Shown here: piece after piece, positions 1-8,119 of the stretch
Numbering within the stretch: position 1 is the stretch's first letter
Layout: each line of letters opens with the position of its first letter
Source of the DNA: a virus
DNA: 64,000 nt
IMG/VR virus record: IMGVR_UViG_3300008050_008852
Coordinates: 1-64,000 of that record
Direction: 5' to 3' (one strand)
Notes under the pieces: generated by a model
Databases searched by the model: none
What the model was told of the DNA's origin: nothing
What the model saw: only the letters and a program-made list of their open reading frames with translations
Made by a program: the position numbers and the translations under genes

Positions 1-1
1 A

Positions 2-247
2 ACATGTATGTATATTACTGCTTCACCCAAAGAATTTCCTGGTTTCGTATATGATAAAATGAAAGAAGAGCTTGATGAGTTTATGGAAAACCCAAGCGTA
101 GAAGAGGCTGCCGATATTATGGAGGTGTTTGGTGCACTTTTAGATACATATGATATTGCATGGTGTGACGTTGCTCAATATGCAACGAAGAAATCACATG
201 ACCGTGGCAAGTTTGAGAATGGAATAATTTTAATGAGCGTGAAGTGA
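2..247 (+). CDS. MazG-like/PRA-PH nucleotide pyrophosphohydrolase, 5' end cut by window
   Basis: The visible 79-81 residues match the C-terminal two thirds of small phosphoribosyl-ATP pyrophosphohydrolase-like MazG proteins: a KxxEELDEF helix, then the metal-binding EEAADIMEV helix, then a K...RGKFENGIIL ending. These house-cleaning enzymes hydrolyse (d)NTPs to NMP and pyrophosphate, and phage versions are thought to tune host nucleotide pools. The reading frame is open to the left edge, and the usual N-terminal LVRDKIP segment is absent. The true start therefore probably lies upstream of the window, and the ATG at position 8 is probably internal. The stop codon ends at 247. The family call is from motif order only. 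Confidence 0.6.
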   Translation, partial: TCMYITASPKEFPGFVYDKMKEELDEFMENPSVEEAADIMEVFGALLDTYDIAWCDVAQYATKKSHDRGKFENGIILMSVK

Positions 248-304
248 AAAAACTAAATCTAAAATTTGAGCTAAAAAATATATTAAGAGGAGAATAAGTA
301 ATAT

Positions 305-583
305 ATGTCTTTAAAATCTGGCAAAAGTATTGATCAGGCGGGTCCTGATAATCATGTTGAAAAAATTGTAATTTTTAGGCTTGAAGCTGATCAAACATAC
401 ACAAAAATTATTAAATCAAAAGTTAGAGATTGGAAAACAAGTGCTGTAAAGACAGGAAGAATTAAGGACGTTGAAGAAGGGCCTTATATTATTGGTACAA
501 AAGATGATTTTGACGATTTTATGTTATATCAAGATATTAGTGGCGAAGAGAAAATGATGTATTTTAAGAAAGTGAGCGAATAG
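305..583 (+). CDS. Hypothetical protein, 92 aa
   Basis: This is a short lysine- and aspartate-rich soluble protein with no signal peptide or membrane segment. I do not recognise its family. It may form one small alpha/beta domain (a VIFRLEAD strand, then a charged helix, then a YIIGTKDDFDDFM segment). A good GGAG Shine-Dalgarno lies at 289-292, but it is 12 bases from the ATG, longer than usual. The next gene begins 13 bases after the stop, so it probably shares a transcript with the arginine-processing enzyme. It is real by coding density and RBS; its function is unknown. Confidence 0.6.
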   Translation: MSLKSGKSIDQAGPDNHVEKIVIFRLEADQTYTKIIKSKVRDWKTSAVKTGRIKDVEEGPYIIGTKDDFDDFMLYQDISGEEKMMYFKKVSE

Positions 584-596
584 CATATGTATTAAT

Positions 597-1376
597 ATGA
601 CTATTTTGATGTGTTCACCAGACTTTTTTGAAGTTATATACTCAATTAATCCCTGGATGACTGGTGAAAAAGTTAGTAAAGAAAATGCATTATTGCAGTG
701 GAACACATTAAAAAATGAAATTGAAAAGGCTGGTGGTAATGTAAAAACTATAAAGCCTATACGCGGATTGCCAGATATGGTTTTCACAGCAAATTCAGGC
801 GTTACATTTAAAAATAAATTTGTTACAGCAAACATGAAATTTTCAGAAAGGGTAGAAGAATCTAAACATTTTAAAAAATGGTTTAGTGATAATGGATACG
901 AGATTCTTGATTTACCTAAAGATATATCACTGGAAGGGTGTGGTGATGTTATAATTTGTGGTGACAATATTATAGGTGGTTATGGTTTTCGAAGTGATCT
1001 CCTGGGACTAGAAATAACAGCAGGCATGCTTAATCTAAATCTAATAGCCCTACAACTACAAAATCCGGCATATTATCACTTAGATACATGTCTTTGTATG
1101 CTAAATGAATTTGTCGGTATTTATTATCCAGGAGCATTTTTGGATAGTGATATTACAAAGCTCAAAAAGAAAATAAAATTAATCCCAGTCAGTAAGAACG
1201 ATGCAGAAAAATTTGTCTGCAATTCTATGATGGTTGGTAATACACTATTAACGTCATGTGACGATATATCAATAGAAAAACAAATTTTGAAATATGGTAT
1301 AGAAATAATTCATGTTCAAATGTCAGAATTTTTAAAATCGGGTGGCGGGATTCAATGTTTAAGCCTAAGCATTTAA
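597..1376 (+). CDS. ArgZ-like arginine dihydrolase / DDAH-family amidinohydrolase
   Basis: This is a guanidino-group-modifying enzyme of the amidinotransferase pentein fold. Visible signatures are an N-terminal SINPWM segment (16-21), GLPDMVFTANSG (57-68), EGCGDVI, the catalytic-His segment YYHLDTC (His161), YYPGAF, and a C-terminal GGGIQCLSL with the nucleophile Cys254. The order and wording of these motifs resemble the catalytic domain of cyanobacterial ArgZ/AgrE, which turns arginine into ornithine, ammonia and CO2, more closely than they resemble mammalian DDAH. The Asn of the TAN motif (Asn66 here) aligns with the Asn I recall as decisive for the dihydrolase reaction. Length (259 aa) fits a stand-alone catalytic domain. 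It could instead be an arginine deiminase or dimethylarginine hydrolase. In a phage it would free nitrogen and ornithine during infection. Confidence 0.85.
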   Translation: MTILMCSPDFFEVIYSINPWMTGEKVSKENALLQWNTLKNEIEKAGGNVKTIKPIRGLPDMVFTANSGVTFKNKFVTANMKFSERVEESKHFKKWFSDNGYEILDLPKDISLEGCGDVIICGDNIIGGYGFRSDLLGLEITAGMLNLNLIALQLQNPAYYHLDTCLCMLNEFVGIYYPGAFLDSDITKLKKKIKLIPVSKNDAEKFVCNSMMVGNTLLTSCDDISIEKQILKYGIEIIHVQMSEFLKSGGGIQCLSLSI

Positions 1377-1452
1377 AATAAATTTTATTGTATTGTAGAT
1401 GGTATTATTATTTGTTTTCAAGCTTTATTTGCTTGTAGATAAAGGATAAAAA

Positions 1453-1749
1453 ATGAATATTTTAAATAATAACACTTTTCGCATTATAACAGCTGGTCTT
1501 CTTGGTGTAATTGGAACCTTGGTTGTTCAAGGTCTTACCAATAGTGAGGAAGTACTTGTTAGTGATACCACGGCTGAAACAGTCCATGCAACTGGAGAAA
1601 CTAACGTAGATAATATCGTTAATACAGTTGACAATATTAATAATGCTGGAACTAATAATTTGGTAGACGAGACTAACGGAGTGGATGTCGAATTGGATGC
1701 CACAACAAATAGTGTAGCAGATACCGAGAAAACTAATAATAATCAATAA
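1453..1749 (+). CDS. Small single-pass membrane or secreted protein, 98 aa
   Basis: Residues 9-29 form one hydrophobic helix with few charges (RIITAGLLGVIGTLVVQGLT). They are followed by about 65 residues of low-complexity Asn/Thr/Asp/Val sequence ending in KTNNNQ. The arrangement suggests a membrane anchor with a disordered acidic tail, or an uncleaved signal. A GGAT-type RBS sits 6 bases before the ATG. The gene is followed at once by a strong rho-independent terminator, so it closes a transcription unit. Family and function are not recognised. An antisense frame covers the same stretch and is judged a shadow. Confidence 0.6.
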   Translation: MNILNNNTFRIITAGLLGVIGTLVVQGLTNSEEVLVSDTTAETVHATGETNVDNIVNTVDNINNAGTNNLVDETNGVDVELDATTNSVADTEKTNNNQ

Positions 1750-1774
1750 ATATTTGTAATTTGTAAGTTTTTTG

Positions 1775-1800
1775 GCCACCCTTAAGGGTGGCTTTTTTTT
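1775..1800 (+). terminator. Rho-independent terminator
   Basis: A perfect 7-bp GC-rich stem (GCCACCC at 1775-1781, GGGTGGC at 1786-1792) with a TTAA loop is followed by eight T residues at 1793-1800. It lies 25 bases after the stop of the small membrane-protein gene and should end the unit that holds the arginine enzyme. The T tract is on the plus side only, so it is not bidirectional. Confidence 0.92.
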
Positions 1801-1839
1801 GCGTAATACTTATTAATATCAAGTAGTGTGGAGTAAAAT

Positions 1840-2037
1840 ATGAAAAAACACTTCAAGTATTTTGTTGAAAAAAATGAAAATAATGAACAATTTCAAGACG
1901 ACTTTGATTTTGAGGCTGATGATTTAACAGATGAAATTGAAAAATCATTATTAGAGCTAAGACACTTCTTAAAAATTCCAGACAGTGAAATAAGCGACGC
2001 AATTAAATCAAGGCGAGCTCTTAGAAAAAAAGATTAA
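1840..2037 (+). CDS. Hypothetical acidic protein, 65 aa
   Basis: The first half is strongly acidic (DDFDFEADDLTDEIE), and the C-terminal tail is basic (KSRRALRKKD). The middle may form a helix (SLLELRHFL). There is no membrane segment. A GGAG RBS (1830-1833) stands 6 bases before the ATG. The stop overlaps by 4 bases the stop of the convergent minus-strand gene. The family is not recognised. Confidence 0.55.
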   Translation: MKKHFKYFVEKNENNEQFQDDFDFEADDLTDEIEKSLLELRHFLKIPDSEISDAIKSRRALRKKD

Positions 2038-2282
2038 CAAATGTCAGTTATATTAAACTTCTTTAAAATCTCTTTCTCAATTTGGCAGATACGCATTCTG
2101 GTCACATTAAAAACCGCTCCAATATCTCTTAAAATCCATTTTCCTTTGCTTGCTCCAACTACAGCACAATTTAATGAGCCTTTGTGATCCATCCAATTTT
2201 TACATTCCTTTTTTCTACAACACAAATTTCTATTTTTATGTTCTATAAAACATGTTGTATTTTTAATTATATTGTCTTTCAT
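2034..2282 (-). CDS. Small Cys-rich sigma region 4-like HTH protein
   Basis: This is the only convincing minus-strand gene in the window. The N-terminal half has a cysteine cluster (Cys11, 21, 22, 27, 39) that could bind zinc. The C-terminal half (about 48-77) reads like the helix-turn-helix of sigma-70 region 4: a W-x-L-R-D-I-G helix, a turn, then TRMRICQIEKEILKKF as the recognition helix. I recall similar short proteins in T4-like phages. A GGAG on the minus strand (complement of 2294-2297) lies 11 bases before the start, which supports translation. It is divergent from phoH across a 40-base gap and could regulate phoH or itself. Whether it binds DNA or RNA polymerase is inference. Confidence 0.7.
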   Translation of the reverse strand: MKDNIIKNTTCFIEHKNRNLCCRKKECKNWMDHKGSLNCAVVGASKGKWILRDIGAVFNVTRMRICQIEKEILKKFNITDIC

Positions 2283-2322
2283 CGATGATATTGCTCCACT
2301 TTTATATAGGTAAAAAGATTAC

Positions 2323-3627
2323 ATGAAAAATAATTCAAAAATTATGATTATTGATACTAGCGTATTATTATACGATATGAAATCTATCCATTCATTCTCT
2401 GATAACGAGGTTGTTATACCTTTAATTGTTTTGGACGAATTGGATAAGTTCAAAGATAAATCAAATTTACTTGGTGAATCGGCTCGATATGTTAATCGAT
2501 TTCTTGATTTTTTAAGGGTACATGGGGATTTAAGTGAGGGAGTTTTAGTACCTGATACTAATCAAAAAATTAGAGTTGAATTGAATTCCCGAGCAAGTTC
2601 AGCTATAGATGATTTTGATTGGTCAAAAGGTGATAATAAAATACTTGCAACTGCAAATTATTTAAAAATTAATAATCCAGAACGAGACGTTAAAGTTATA
2701 ACTAAAGATATTAATTTACGAGTAAAATGTGATGCATTAGGAATTAAGGCTGAAGATTATGAAAAAGATAATTTAGGGCCGGATGAAATTAATTATCGGG
2801 GTTTTTCAAGTATTGAAGTTTGTAACGATGATATAGATCGATTATTTAGTGATGGAGCAGTTAATACAGATGAACTTGAATTTAATTCAACCAATTTGTA
2901 TCATAATGAATTTATTGTAGCTACGGCTGGTACAAAAAGCTTTATAGGTGTACATAAAAAAGGTTTAATAAAGAAGTTGTCTAGAAATGTAACCAATGTT
3001 ATAAGACTGGAGGCTAAAAATAAAGAGCAGGCGTTTGCAATTGAGGCTTTATTAGATGAAAACATACCACTTGTCACATTGACAGGCCTTGCTGGGTCTG
3101 GAAAAACATTTCTAGCCATCATGGCTGGGCTTGAGTTGATTCAAAGTGGAACGTATGATAGGATTATCATTACAAGGTCTATCCAGCCTGTAGGGCGTGA
3201 TCTGGGGTTCTTACCTGGTACATTAGAAGAAAAAATGGATCCATGGCTAGCGCCGATATTAGATAATTTACGAGTAGCATTTAAAGATACGTCATATTTT
3301 AAATTAATGTTCGATAAAGGGATAATTGAAGTAGCCCCAATGTCATATATTCGAGGTAGAACATTCAATAATTCTATAGTGCTTGTAGACGAAGCTCAAA
3401 ATACCACAATTCATGAATTAAAAACAATTGTAACTAGGGTTGGAGATAACTCAAAAATTGTTTTGCTTGGGGACACAGATCAAATTGATACGCCATATAT
3501 CAACAAACAGTCAAATGGGCTTAGTATTGTAATTAGTAAATTTATGAATAGTGATCTTGCCGCGCACGTGCACCTTAGTAGAGGCCAACGATCAGAATTG
3601 GCAAGTACAGCCTCAAAAATTCTGTAA
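2323..3627 (+). CDS. phoH: PhoH-like protein with N-terminal PIN nuclease domain
   Basis: Residues 1-150 are a PIN domain, starting with MIIDTSVLL (Asp11) and carrying LDELDKF, DNKILATA and ITKDINLR acidic segments, so the metal-binding carboxylates look intact. After a linker, residues about 230-434 are the PhoH ATPase, with Walker A GLAGSGKT at 255-262 (Lys261) and Walker B LVDEAQN with Asp356-Glu357. PIN-PhoH proteins (PhoH2 type) are RNA helicases/ribonucleases in bacteria. phoH is one of the commonest auxiliary genes of marine phages, and its phage role is unsettled. At 434 aa it is full length for the fused form. The upstream AGG is about 12 bases from the ATG. Confidence 0.93.
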   Translation: MKNNSKIMIIDTSVLLYDMKSIHSFSDNEVVIPLIVLDELDKFKDKSNLLGESARYVNRFLDFLRVHGDLSEGVLVPDTNQKIRVELNSRASSAIDDFDWSKGDNKILATANYLKINNPERDVKVITKDINLRVKCDALGIKAEDYEKDNLGPDEINYRGFSSIEVCNDDIDRLFSDGAVNTDELEFNSTNLYHNEFIVATAGTKSFIGVHKKGLIKKLSRNVTNVIRLEAKNKEQAFAIEALLDENIPLVTLTGLAGSGKTFLAIMAGLELIQSGTYDRIIITRSIQPVGRDLGFLPGTLEEKMDPWLAPILDNLRVAFKDTSYFKLMFDKGIIEVAPMSYIRGRTFNNSIVLVDEAQNTTIHELKTIVTRVGDNSKIVLLGDTDQIDTPYINKQSNGLSIVISKFMNSDLAAHVHLSRGQRSELASTASKIL

Positions 3628-3656
3628 ATAGAGATATGTAATATAGTGATAAAAAT

Positions 3657-3953
3657 ATGCCAGTTATAGTAAAAAATCAAAACCGTTATCGTAAAGTTTA
3701 CCCTGCATCACGTAAAGGTGGGAAGGCGCAGGTATCATATACTGCAAATATTGAAGCCGGCGAAATTATAATGGCGGATACATTTGAAGGTACATATACG
3801 TTTACCACTACATTTATAACAACACCATCAGTCACCTTAAGTGCAAATTCAAATGTTAACGCCTTTATAACTGCACTAAGTACAACATCGGTTTCAATTG
3901 AAACAAGTGCGCCGATGACTGGTAAAATTTATGTGCAAATAATAGAGTTATAA
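3657..3953 (+). CDS. Small virion-like beta protein A, 98 aa
   Basis: The first 22 residues are basic (NQNRYRKVYPASRKGGK). The rest is a threonine-rich beta pattern ending TGKIYVQIIEL. Residues about 50-98 share a clear pattern with the next gene (F-x-x-PSVT, NS-x-V/I-N-x-FIT, V-x-I/V-E-x-SAP-x-TG-x-x-x-x-Q), so the two are tandem paralogues. The position directly before a giant fibre gene suggests a small structural protein, for example a capsid or fibre decoration. No strong RBS is seen before the ATG. Function is unproven. Confidence 0.6.
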   Translation: MPVIVKNQNRYRKVYPASRKGGKAQVSYTANIEAGEIIMADTFEGTYTFTTTFITTPSVTLSANSNVNAFITALSTTSVSIETSAPMTGKIYVQIIEL

Positions 3954-3954
3954 G

Positions 3955-4179
3955 ATGGCATATGTAATTGAAGGACGGAGTGAAGAAGTAATTGGTATGG
4001 AGTCAACAACAGTGATTTTAAATCAACAACATTTTTCTATACCAAGTGTAACCGTTACATTACAAAGTAATAGTGATATTAATGTTTTTATTACAAGTAT
4101 TTCAAGTAAAAGAGTTACAGTTGAATATTCAGCACCATTCACAGGCAGATTACATCTACAGGCAATTTCAGTAAAATAG
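3955..4179 (+). CDS. Small virion-like beta protein B, 74 aa
   Basis: This starts one base after the stop of its paralogue and shares the PSVT...NSDINVFIT...VTVEYSAPFTG pattern over about 50 residues, without the basic N-terminal tail of protein A. The sequence alternates polar and beta-branched residues, consistent with a small beta sandwich. It stands 10 bases before the fibre gene, so the three genes probably form one unit. It is likely a virion component; the exact role is unknown. Confidence 0.55.
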   Translation: MAYVIEGRSEEVIGMESTTVILNQQHFSIPSVTVTLQSNSDINVFITSISSKRVTVEYSAPFTGRLHLQAISVK

Positions 4180-4189
4180 GATAACAAGT

Positions 4190-7100
4190 ATGGCTATTAA
4201 AGATTTCGAAGCTAGCAAAATTAAGACTGCTACAATTACACCAGAAGATACGATCATTACAGCTGATGGTGATTTGCATGTCACCGGGGATCTCACTGTA
4301 GATGGTAGCGGAGGGGGAGGTGATGGAAGTGTTACATCAGGATCATTTAATGTGCCATCGGCGGCGAATTTTGTTACAACTGCATCATTATCTATCGCTG
4401 GTGAAGATGGCGTGACAGCCGCGGTAGGGGATATTGGTACAGATGTTTATTTTTATGTATCAGGTAGTAAAAGTAGTGTTGTTCAAAGAAGTACAGAGAC
4501 TGGAAAAATTGCAGTCTTTGGTGGCGACCTTGTAGTTTCAGGCACTCTTTACGCAGAGAGACAAGTCGTCGAAGTTGACGAAAATGTTGACGGTGACTTC
4601 TTAGTTTCTGGTTCGGCAGTTATTTCCAAATACTTGGAGATAAAAGATGCACAAACAGTTGGCGGATTTCAAGCGGCAATTAAACTCAGTGATGATGGCA
4701 TGGGAGCTATTGTATGGGATGAAGCGGATGCGGCTATTTATGAAGATACCGGCAAGCTTGTTCTGTCAGCAAGCGATGATATTGAGTTGCGGCCTGCTGC
4801 TACTGGTAAAATTGCAGTATATAGTCCGAATAATGGAACAAGCACTTATTTTCAAATATACCGGAGGAGTGGGGGAATACCCTATACTCAAATGGCTATC
4901 GACCCATACAGTGCGACGTTCAATCCGAGTAAACTTTCAGCATTCGACTTTAGAGTTGGAGCGTCTGGCTTAGAGGGGGCAATACTTGTTGATTCCGGTG
5001 AGGGGCAGGTAATACTTGGTGCTGACGCATCTAATGCCGCAACGGCACAGGGAAATAGTATAGCACTTGGTTCCGACGTTAGCATTTATCTGTCAGGAAC
5101 CATTGATAGTAGAGATGGATCATCCCCGGGGACAATTGTCGCTGCTGGTGATGTGCTTATATCGGGTTCATTATCCCTTGGCGCGGATGCTGGGATATGG
5201 GAAGACGGGCGCCAACTCTTTCTTAGTGGAGCTAAATCGATCTCCTTAGGGACCGGTCCAACGGATTCGTTGTATGGACATATATTCATTACCGGTTCGA
5301 ATGATCAAGGAGACGGAAAAGTTTATATAAACCCTAGTAGTCAAAATGTTGATTTTATTGCACTCACCGATGATGGCGCGAGTCTTAGAGTAGATGCTGG
5401 TGCAAATACTGTCTTGGCCAGATCATCCGATGGCGGTACTGGTGATATATTTAAAGTTCAACGATGGTCTACGTACACTTATGATCTTCTTAATGTTGCA
5501 ACTAGCGAAACTGTCATTAATGATGCAGGTATTCCTTCACACGACTTTAGAGTAGAAACTGATAGTAAGCAATATGCAATCTTTACCGACGGAGGAACAA
5601 ATCAGGTACTCATCCTTTCGGGTGGTGCGAGTGGTTCACCAAACGAAGCTGCTGCAACCGATGTAGCATTTTATGTTTCAGGTGCTAAGGGATCTAGAAA
5701 TGAATTAGGTAGACTAAAAGGCACTGCGTTATTTGGCGGGGATGTTGTTATGTCCGGGGCGCTTTATGTGCATGGGGCAGAGACCGATGCACAAGGGGTT
5801 TCGGCGGCAGCTATTACTTTAAATAATAGTGGCGGGAGTAAAATTGTTTGGGACAGTCCAGGAAATGACGATCCTGCTGAATGTGATGCGCAAATATATG
5901 AAACTGGTGGTGGACTCTACCTTTCTGGTACTACGAGTGTGAGGGTTAAAGCCAGCACTGGGAATGTGGAAGTCATCTCTAGAGATGCCGACGTGAGCAT
6001 CTCTTCTGGGGACGATGTGAGTATCTATCCAGGCGATATGTTGAATGTATACGGCCCTAACAATATCGCTGGTACCGTGGCAGGATTTTACTATCGAACT
6101 GGCGGTTTTCCCAGGTCAATTATGCGTCTTAGTGATACCGGTGTTGAAATAAATCCAACCGGATATGGGACACTTGATTTTAAAGTAGAAACTGATAATA
6201 AGGAAAATGCGTTATTGGTTAGTGGTTCTACAGATCAGGTCTTAATTCTGTCTGGAGGTGCGGCATTATCTAATAACGAAGCTGCAGCAGGAGATGTAGC
6301 ATTCTATGTTTCAGGATCTGTTGGTGGAAAGAATCATGGTCTTGAAACTCATGCCAAGATCTCTGTTTTTGGTGGAGATCTTCATGTTTCCGGAAACCTT
6401 ACTGTCGATGGTGGCTCACCTGGAGGAGGAGGCGGCGGCGCAATAGATGTTGGGTGGCTTGGACCATCAACTGGTCAAATTGATACTACTGGATCTTTGG
6501 GCGTATCCGGATCGTTATATGTTGCAAATGCTATACAGCATATTGGCGACCCAGATACTAAGATGTCTTTTACAAATGATAAAATAACGTTTACTGCTGG
6601 TAATAGAGAATTTGTTAGATTTTCAGAATCAACCATCGATAAGACAATTTTCAATAATGGCAATGGTCCAGTTCTGTTTATTGTTAATAACACTAATGGC
6701 GAAGTTATAACAGCGGATGCGAATGGTGTTCATATAAATAGTGTACACTCACCCGAAAACGATTTCAGAGTAGAAACTGATACTAAATCACACACATTCT
6801 TTGTAGATGCTGGCTCTGAAAGAATTGGTATTGATAATCCGTCTCCCAATGAGTTATTAGATGTTAATGGAAACATAGTTTCGTCTGGTTTTGTTACAGC
6901 ATCAATGGGTCTTAGTGGATCACTAACTAGACTAGCCGATAATACTTCGTATCTCATAGCAGGAAATAATGTTACAATAACATCTGCCTCAAATGGTGCA
7001 GTTACAATTGCTGCTGTAGATGGTGGTACAACAACGTCAGGTTCCTTCAATGTAGTGACGTCATTCTTAGACCCGGGGCAGTTTGTTACAACATCTTCTT

Positions 7101-7927
7101 TATCTCTGGCGGGTAATTTAGGTTTTGCGCATCCTGCTAACGCTGGCCGAGCAGACACATTTTTCTTTGTATCAGGAAATATTGGTGATTCTGGCGGATT
7201 AAAATCGGATTCGGGAATGGCGGTGTTTGGTGGAGATACAGTCATTTCCGGAAATTTACATCTTCCAACAGCCCAACGAGCACTATATTTCGGTACAGAT
7301 GTAACAAAGACGTATGTTAAAAGTCCGGGTCAAGATGCGCTTGATATGAGTGGTGATATTGTACGTTTTGGTGCCAACATATCACAACATGGAGCACCTG
7401 CAGGAGATACTAACTTCTTTGCGTCTGGTTCAATAAATTCAAAAAATACAGGAACAAAAGGAACCGCAGTATTTGGTGGTGATTTAGTTATTTCAGGTTC
7501 TTTAGTAGCAAGGCAAAGAGAAATTTTGTTATCAACATATTTTCAATCCGATTTGAGTCCTGTGGAGGAATATATTCCATTATTTGGCTCTATTGGTGAG
7601 CAAGCTTCTCCAAATTATATCACCTTTAGTGTTCGTCCATGTCCCGGAAGGCTTATGTCAATAACACTCAGATCGAATAATGCCTCAGGATTGGGAAGCA
7701 CAACAGTTAGAATGTATAAGGGTGTAGATGGTGATGCCACACTAAGTGGGGTGGCGACAGATTCAGTCACCAGACCATCGGTCGCGACAGATACAGCAAC
7801 AACATTTACATTTTCCAGCGTAGCAACATGGGAGGCTGGGGACATTATTGGTTTTAGTATTGAACCTACAAATGCGCATAGGAATATGAATGCTACCATC
7901 GTACTAGAAAATGATTGGGTAATATAG
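4190..7927 (+). CDS. Large modular tail fibre-like structural protein, 1245 aa
   Basis: This glycine/serine/aspartate-rich beta-repeat protein has glycine hinges (SGGGGDG near 38-46 and GGGGGG near 745). Its commonest module is a beta pair ending F/Y-Y/F-VSG followed about 12-20 residues later by VFGGDLVVSG; at least five copies are visible (VYFYVSGS, two VAFYVSG, TFFFVSGN, TNFFASGS). A second module, DFRVETDxK...VLILSGG, occurs about three times. Near 905-940 there is an LSGSLTRL...SYLIAGNNVTI block shared with the fibres at 48255 and 54033. The last 130 residues are non-repetitive and could be the trimeric tip. The combination is typical of marine myovirus fibres. The host receptor is unknown. 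RBS GGAT is 7 bases before the ATG. Confidence 0.8.
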   Translation: MAIKDFEASKIKTATITPEDTIITADGDLHVTGDLTVDGSGGGGDGSVTSGSFNVPSAANFVTTASLSIAGEDGVTAAVGDIGTDVYFYVSGSKSSVVQRSTETGKIAVFGGDLVVSGTLYAERQVVEVDENVDGDFLVSGSAVISKYLEIKDAQTVGGFQAAIKLSDDGMGAIVWDEADAAIYEDTGKLVLSASDDIELRPAATGKIAVYSPNNGTSTYFQIYRRSGGIPYTQMAIDPYSATFNPSKLSAFDFRVGASGLEGAILVDSGEGQVILGADASNAATAQGNSIALGSDVSIYLSGTIDSRDGSSPGTIVAAGDVLISGSLSLGADAGIWEDGRQLFLSGAKSISLGTGPTDSLYGHIFITGSNDQGDGKVYINPSSQNVDFIALTDDGASLRVDAGANTVLARSSDGGTGDIFKVQRWSTYTYDLLNVATSETVINDAGIPSHDFRVETDSKQYAIFTDGGTNQVLILSGGASGSPNEAAATDVAFYVSGAKGSRNELGRLKGTALFGGDVVMSGALYVHGAETDAQGVSAAAITLNNSGGSKIVWDSPGNDDPAECDAQIYETGGGLYLSGTTSVRVKASTGNVEVISRDADVSISSGDDVSIYPGDMLNVYGPNNIAGTVAGFYYRTGGFPRSIMRLSDTGVEINPTGYGTLDFKVETDNKENALLVSGSTDQVLILSGGAALSNNEAAAGDVAFYVSGSVGGKNHGLETHAKISVFGGDLHVSGNLTVDGGSPGGGGGGAIDVGWLGPSTGQIDTTGSLGVSGSLYVANAIQHIGDPDTKMSFTNDKITFTAGNREFVRFSESTIDKTIFNNGNGPVLFIVNNTNGEVITADANGVHINSVHSPENDFRVETDTKSHTFFVDAGSERIGIDNPSPNELLDVNGNIVSSGFVTASMGLSGSLTRLADNTSYLIAGNNVTITSASNGAVTIAAVDGGTTTSGSFNVVTSFLDPGQFVTTSSLSLAGNLGFAHPANAGRADTFFFVSGNIGDSGGLKSDSGMAVFGGDTVISGNLHLPTAQRALYFGTDVTKTYVKSPGQDALDMSGDIVRFGANISQHGAPAGDTNFFASGSINSKNTGTKGTAVFGGDLVISGSLVARQREILLSTYFQSDLSPVEEYIPLFGSIGEQASPNYITFSVRPCPGRLMSITLRSNNASGLGSTTVRMYKGVDGDATLSGVATDSVTRPSVATDTATTFTFSSVATWEAGDIIGFSIEPTNAHRNMNATIVLENDWVI

Positions 7928-7962
7928 AATATTAACCCTTAGATTAGATTTATATTAAATTT

Positions 7963-7993
7963 AGTTTATCTAGATCATAGTTTATCTAGATCA
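7963..7993 (+). repeat. Tandem direct repeat AGTTTATCTAGATCA
   Basis: The 15-base unit AGTTTATCTAGATCA occurs at 7963-7977 and again at 7979-7993, one base apart. The second copy runs into the first palindrome. It may be a pair of protein-binding sites. Confidence 0.85.
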
Positions 7994-8003
7994 ATTGATC
8001 TAG
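7986..8003. repeat. Perfect 18-bp palindrome CTAGATCAATTGATCTAG
   Basis: The 18 bases read the same on both strands. A second copy (16-bp perfect core) lies at 8104-8119, about 118 bp further on. Palindromes of this size suit a dimeric DNA-binding protein. With no loop, they would make poor RNA hairpins unless cruciform. Confidence 0.85.
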
Positions 8004-8068
8004 TAGATTAGAATTAGAATTATTAGATCTAGAATTAATTTTAATATTATGTAAATACTTGAATTGTA

Positions 8069-8076
8069 TAAATTTT
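8069..8076 (+). promoter_or_regulatory. Candidate T4-like late promoter box TATAAATT
   Basis: TATAAATT differs at one position from the T4 late -10 consensus TATAAATA read by gp55-type sigma factors, and a gp55-like gene is present at 31061. It is 84 bases before the ATG at 8160, a sensible leader length. A second TATAAATT at 8130-8137 is too close to the RBS to be the likely start. In such AT-rich DNA the match could be chance. Confidence 0.3.
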
Positions 8077-8103
8077 TTTTAATTAAAGATATTCTTATAC
8101 ATC

Positions 8104-8119
8104 TAGATCAATTGATCTA
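8104..8119. repeat. Second palindrome copy TAGATCAATTGATCTA
   Basis: This is identical to the core of the palindrome at 7986-8003, with its centre about 41 bases before the first codon of the island. Two spaced identical palindromes ahead of a 27-gene run suggest a paired operator. This is inferred only. Confidence 0.8.

Noticed and set aside
524-967. 147-codon minus-strand open frame
   Set aside because: It lies opposite the ArgZ-like enzyme, whose catalytic motifs are intact in the plus frame, and it has no recognisable motif.
1419-1435. Small hairpin CAAGC...GCTTG before the membrane-protein gene
   Set aside because: The stem is only 5 bp with a 7-base loop and no T tract, too weak to call a terminator or riboswitch.
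1462-1779. 105-codon minus-strand open frame with hydrophobic and Cys-rich parts
   Set aside because: It would begin next to the plus-strand terminator and mirrors a low-complexity plus gene with its own RBS. It is more likely a shadow, though this is less certain than for the others.
6730-7245. 171-codon minus-strand open frame inside the first fibre
   Set aside because: Repeat-rich fibre genes with biased codons often create long antisense frames. Its proline/valine-rich translation has no motif or RBS.
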